This document shows positions 6,242-7,370 of a DNA stretch of 7,370 bases, piece by piece. Numbering within the stretch: position 1 is the first letter of the stretch; each line of letters starts with the position of its first letter. The position numbers were made by a program, and so were the translations under genes. The DNA lies in NCBI GenBank assembly GCA_947305835.1, contig CAMZEQ010000039.1, forward strand, positions 1 through 7,370. Reading direction: 5' to 3'. Origin of the DNA: an uncultured Alphaproteobacteria bacterium. GTDB taxonomy: Bacteria; Pseudomonadota; Alphaproteobacteria; CAAHEQ01; UBA3637. The notes under the pieces are model-generated. The model saw only the letters and a list, made by a program, of their open reading frames with translations. It had not been told where the DNA came from and ran no database searches.

Positions 6242-6886
6242 AGATATATTCAATTTTTAACTTTTTGTATGTTGTCTGCTTTATTGGTTGCATGTGCGCC
6301 CGATTCGTTAAATGAACGTCAGTATGTGAATTGGCGCCATTCTTTGGGCGAACCTGAGGTGCCTGATATGAAATATGCGGGTAATACTATTATCACAAAA
6401 GAAAGAAAAGTACAACAGATTGATCCGGCAATGGTACGCGTGGCACAAACCCAAGGTGATTATATGGAGGTTATCGCACGTCAATTTCGTCAAGATTTGC
6501 TTTCTTCAGGGGCTCAAGTGAGACAAGATGGTTCTCGGGTTTATGTTTATATGCCTGTTCAAGCGGTCTTCGGTTCTAATCAAGTGACAATCAAACCGTC
6601 TGTTGAGCCGGCATTGAAATCTATTGTCCAAAATTTAAAGTCTCATCCGGCGACGATGGTTCGTGTGATCGGGCATACCGACAATTCTTTGGGGGTGCTT
6701 CAAAGCAAAAAGCTTTCTTTACGGCAGGCAATTGCCTTTGCCAGTTATTTGAATAAAGAAGGAATTGATTCGGAACGTTTATTGGTGGAAGGTTTCGGCT
6801 CTGTTGATCCTATTGCTAATAATAAGACATCCGAAGGAAGAGCCAAAAATTGCTATATAGAAATGATTGTTTATAATTTACAGTAA
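6239..6886 (+). CDS. OmpA-family domain outer-membrane lipoprotein
   Basis: With the GTG start the product has 215 residues. MRYIQFLTFCMLSALLVAC is a lipoprotein signal peptide with lipobox L-V-A-C and lipidated Cys at residue 19. Residue +2 is Ala, not Asp, which favours sorting to the outer membrane by Lol rules. Residues about 20-95 form a linker and adaptor region without a family I recognise. From about 100 to 215 runs an OmpA-like (OmpA/MotB/Pal) peptidoglycan-associating domain: IGHTDN at 144-149, K-L-S-L-R-Q-A at 158-164, EGFGSVDPIANN and SEGRAKN near the end. The Asp of GHTD (148) is present. The Arg expected 15 residues later, which together with the Asp holds diaminopimelate, is Gln163, with Arg162 one place earlier. 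The final NRRVE block reads N-C-Y-I-E. It may tether the outer membrane to the wall. It is not clearly Pal: length and N-terminal region differ. Confidence 0.85.
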   Translation: MRYIQFLTFCMLSALLVACAPDSLNERQYVNWRHSLGEPEVPDMKYAGNTIITKERKVQQIDPAMVRVAQTQGDYMEVIARQFRQDLLSSGAQVRQDGSRVYVYMPVQAVFGSNQVTIKPSVEPALKSIVQNLKSHPATMVRVIGHTDNSLGVLQSKKLSLRQAIAFASYLNKEGIDSERLLVEGFGSVDPIANNKTSEGRAKNCYIEMIVYNLQ

Positions 6887-6895
6887 GGATGAAAT

Positions 6896-7370
6896 ATGAA
6901 AAAAACATTTGCTTTTTTAACAGCCTTGCTTTTATCAACCGGAGGTTTTGCTATGGATAAAGAAAATACACTGTATATGGATTTGGATTACGGACGCGTT
7001 ATTATTGAAATGTTGCCTGATGTGGCACCGAATCATGTGGCCCGCATTAAAGAATTAACACGTCAAGGTTTTTATGATGGGGTTAAATTTCATCGGGTGA
7101 TTTCCGGTTTTATGGCTCAAACCGGTGATCCGACCGGTACCGGCATGGGCGGAAGCGGCAAAAAATTAAAGGCAGAGTTTAATAAGACACCGCACTTGCG
7201 TGGCGTTGTTTCTATGGCCCGTGCGATGGATCCCAATTCAGCGGACAGCCAATTCTTTATCTGTTATGATAAGGCAACTTTTTTGGATAATAAATATACT
7301 GTTTGGGGGCGCGTTATTTCCGGTATGGAATATGTGGATATGATCAAGAAGGGTGAACCCCCGAAAAATC
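6896..7370 (+). CDS. Secreted cyclophilin-type peptidyl-prolyl cis-trans isomerase, C-terminus cut by window
   Basis: The open frame runs from the ATG at 6896 to the window end (158 complete codons, no stop seen). MKKTFAFLTALLLSTGGFA (1-19) is a Sec signal peptide with cleavage likely after Ala19, so the enzyme should act in the periplasm. The cyclophilin core follows: FHRVISGFMAQTGDPTGTG at 65-83 with catalytic Arg67 and Gln75, then SMARAMDPNSADSQFFI at 106-122, and Trp137 in YTVWGRV. These are the active-site residues of bacterial PpiA/PpiB-like enzymes, which isomerise X-Pro bonds during folding. The GSGKKLKAEFN and GEPPK segments resemble alphaproteobacterial members. AAGGA at 6885-6889, overlapping the preceding stop codon, is its ribosome binding site. 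The 9-base gap indicates cotranscription with the lipoprotein gene. Only a short C-terminal tail should be missing. Confidence 0.93.
   Translation, partial: MKKTFAFLTALLLSTGGFAMDKENTLYMDLDYGRVIIEMLPDVAPNHVARIKELTRQGFYDGVKFHRVISGFMAQTGDPTGTGMGGSGKKLKAEFNKTPHLRGVVSMARAMDPNSADSQFFICYDKATFLDNKYTVWGRVISGMEYVDMIKKGEPPKN

Noticed and set aside
6308..6493. Minus-strand open frame of 61 codons opposite the lipoprotein gene
   Set aside because: It is antisense to a clear coding region and shows no recognisable motif.

Overview
The window reads as an ordinary chromosomal stretch of an AT-rich Gram-negative bacterium (roughly 40% GC by eye), most likely an alphaproteobacterium. The main taxonomic pointer is a full-length CcrM-type adenine methyltransferase with the C-terminal domain typical of the alphaproteobacterial cell-cycle enzyme. 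An AsmA-family envelope protein, an OmpA-domain lipoprotein and a secreted cyclophilin of alphaproteobacterial type agree with this. A host-associated, uncultured low-GC lineage is possible, but that is only inference. I see no mobile element, tRNA, rRNA, CRISPR array or prophage gene.

Layout. The 3' end of rdgB (1-167) is followed by ndk (223-645), which has its own good promoter; the -35 box of that promoter overlaps the rdgB stop codon. A hairpin terminator (665-691) separates ndk from the convergent trmN6 (690-1403, minus strand). The 98-base gap at 1404-1501 holds two back-to-back promoters, one for trmN6 and one for a rightward run of four genes: an AsmA-family protein (1502-5164), ccrM (5161-6210, overlapping by 4 bases), an OmpA-domain lipoprotein (6239-6886, GTG start) and a secreted cyclophilin-type peptidyl-prolyl isomerase (6896-7370, cut by the window end). 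The gaps are -4, 28 and 9 bases, so these four are probably one operon.

How the genes fit together. The left part is nucleotide housekeeping (removal of damaged purine triphosphates, NTP balancing) plus one tRNA modification enzyme. The right part joins envelope biogenesis (AsmA-like protein, peptidoglycan-type OmpA domain, periplasmic folding factor) with the DNA methyltransferase that marks GANTC sites. The overlap suggests that ccrM translation is tied to that of the large envelope gene.

The points most worth a second look are a roughly 210-residue helical extension on the AsmA protein, the coupled AsmA/CcrM arrangement, a predicted leaderless trmN6 transcript, and an altered peptidoglycan-binding motif in the OmpA domain. 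I found no clear evidence of a wholly new system.
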